DNA from: Lamellibrachia columna
Taxonomy: Eukaryota > Annelida > Polychaeta > Sabellida > Siboglinidae
Reading direction: 5' to 3'
DNA: 64,000 nt
Assembly (NCBI GenBank): GCA_963662155.1
Contig: OY759266.1
Span: 181,001-245,000 of the forward strand
Part shown: one piece after another, positions 63,734-64,000 of the stretch
How the letters are laid out: every line of letters starts with the position of its first letter
Numbering within the stretch: position 1 is the first letter of the stretch
Position numbers and translations under genes: made by a program
The notes under the pieces: generated by a model
Databases searched by the model: none
Seen by the model: only the letters and a program-made list of their open reading frames with translations
Told to the model about the DNA's origin: nothing

Positions 63734-64000
63734 GTAAGTAAATGGGTGCCTAGTACTGGGGTAAACAAAGGGGTGCCTACCACTGGGGATAAACAAAGGG
63801 GTGCCTACTACTTGGGGTAAGCAAGGGGGTGCCTACTACTGTGGGTAAGCAAAGGGGTGTCTATAAATGGGGGTAAGCAAAGAGGTGCCTACTACTGAGG
63901 GTAAGCAAAGGGGTGCCTACTACTGGGGGTAAGCAAAGGGGTGCCTACTACTGGGGGTAAGCAAAGGGGTGCCTACTACTGGGGGTAAGCAAAGGGGTGC
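63728..64000 (+). repeat. Intron 17 minisatellite built on the exon 17 donor, ~28-bp unit, runs off the edge
   Basis: The unit is ctgggggtaagcaaaggggt, gcctacta. The first copy is the exon end plus donor (ctgggg|gtaagt). Most units keep ggggtaagc, a good donor-like string; some are gggataaac or tggggtaaac. About 9.5 copies are visible. Confidence 0.92.

Noticed and set aside
1..64000. tRNA or rRNA genes
   Set aside because: I looked for cloverleaf-like boxes and rRNA text by eye and found none that I could support.

Overview
This is an animal (metazoan) nuclear window. Evidence: GT-AG introns, the standard genetic code, CR1- and L2-type LINEs, Penelope-like elements, several families of DNA transposons, and no operon-like gene packing. 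The combination of a very heavy minisatellite load, a CR1 LINE with a ZnF plus esterase ORF1, and minisatellites that overlap exon-intron boundaries makes a cephalochordate (amphioxus) the best guess. That is an inference; other invertebrate deuterostomes or lophotrochozoans are not excluded.

Layout. 1-5,030: the C-terminal end of an unrecognised ORF cut by the window start, AT-rich spacer, a CR1 3' end, an LTR-like or promoter-like block, a large 14+18-bp minisatellite and two LINE remnants. 5,031-8,314: AT-rich spacer and a 39-bp minisatellite. 8,315-64,000: one long plus-strand gene of at least 17 exons (546 codons read here, running off the right edge). I rebuilt it exon by exon; all 16 internal joins keep splice phase. 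The protein is not recognised; the last visible exon is very rich in Trp and other aromatic residues and may lead into membrane segments. Coding sequence is about 3 percent of the gene span.

Every one of the 17 introns carries its own, unrelated tandem repeat. Intron 10 (24,210-40,980) is also a transposon graveyard: a Penelope-like element apparently split by a pogo-type MITE, a hAT-like end, a minisatellite and a nearly full-length CR1 (28,438-33,004, minus), followed by a second CR1 whose 5' UTR holds a 3.3-kb Harbinger-like element. Introns 5, 11, 13, 14 and 15 hold further MITEs, CR1 and Penelope copies.

Main discovery candidate: at six splice junctions (acceptors of exons 8, 12 and 13; donors of exons 15, 16 and 17) the minisatellite unit itself contains the splice site together with the adjoining piece of exon, so the real junction is the outermost copy of an array of decoy splice sites. 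The exon 8 array has about 48 decoy acceptors, the exon 13 array about 66. At exon 8 the copied exon head is closed by TAA or TAG in the exon's own frame in the decoys; at exon 15 the 42-bp unit is in frame and could add 14-residue modules. I recall boundary-overlapping minisatellites having been reported in amphioxus, but six in one gene is striking. A second candidate is a canonical T_TTA_AAC slippery heptamer directly before the CR1 ORF1 stop, in the right phase for a -1 shift into an ORF2 that has no usable ATG.
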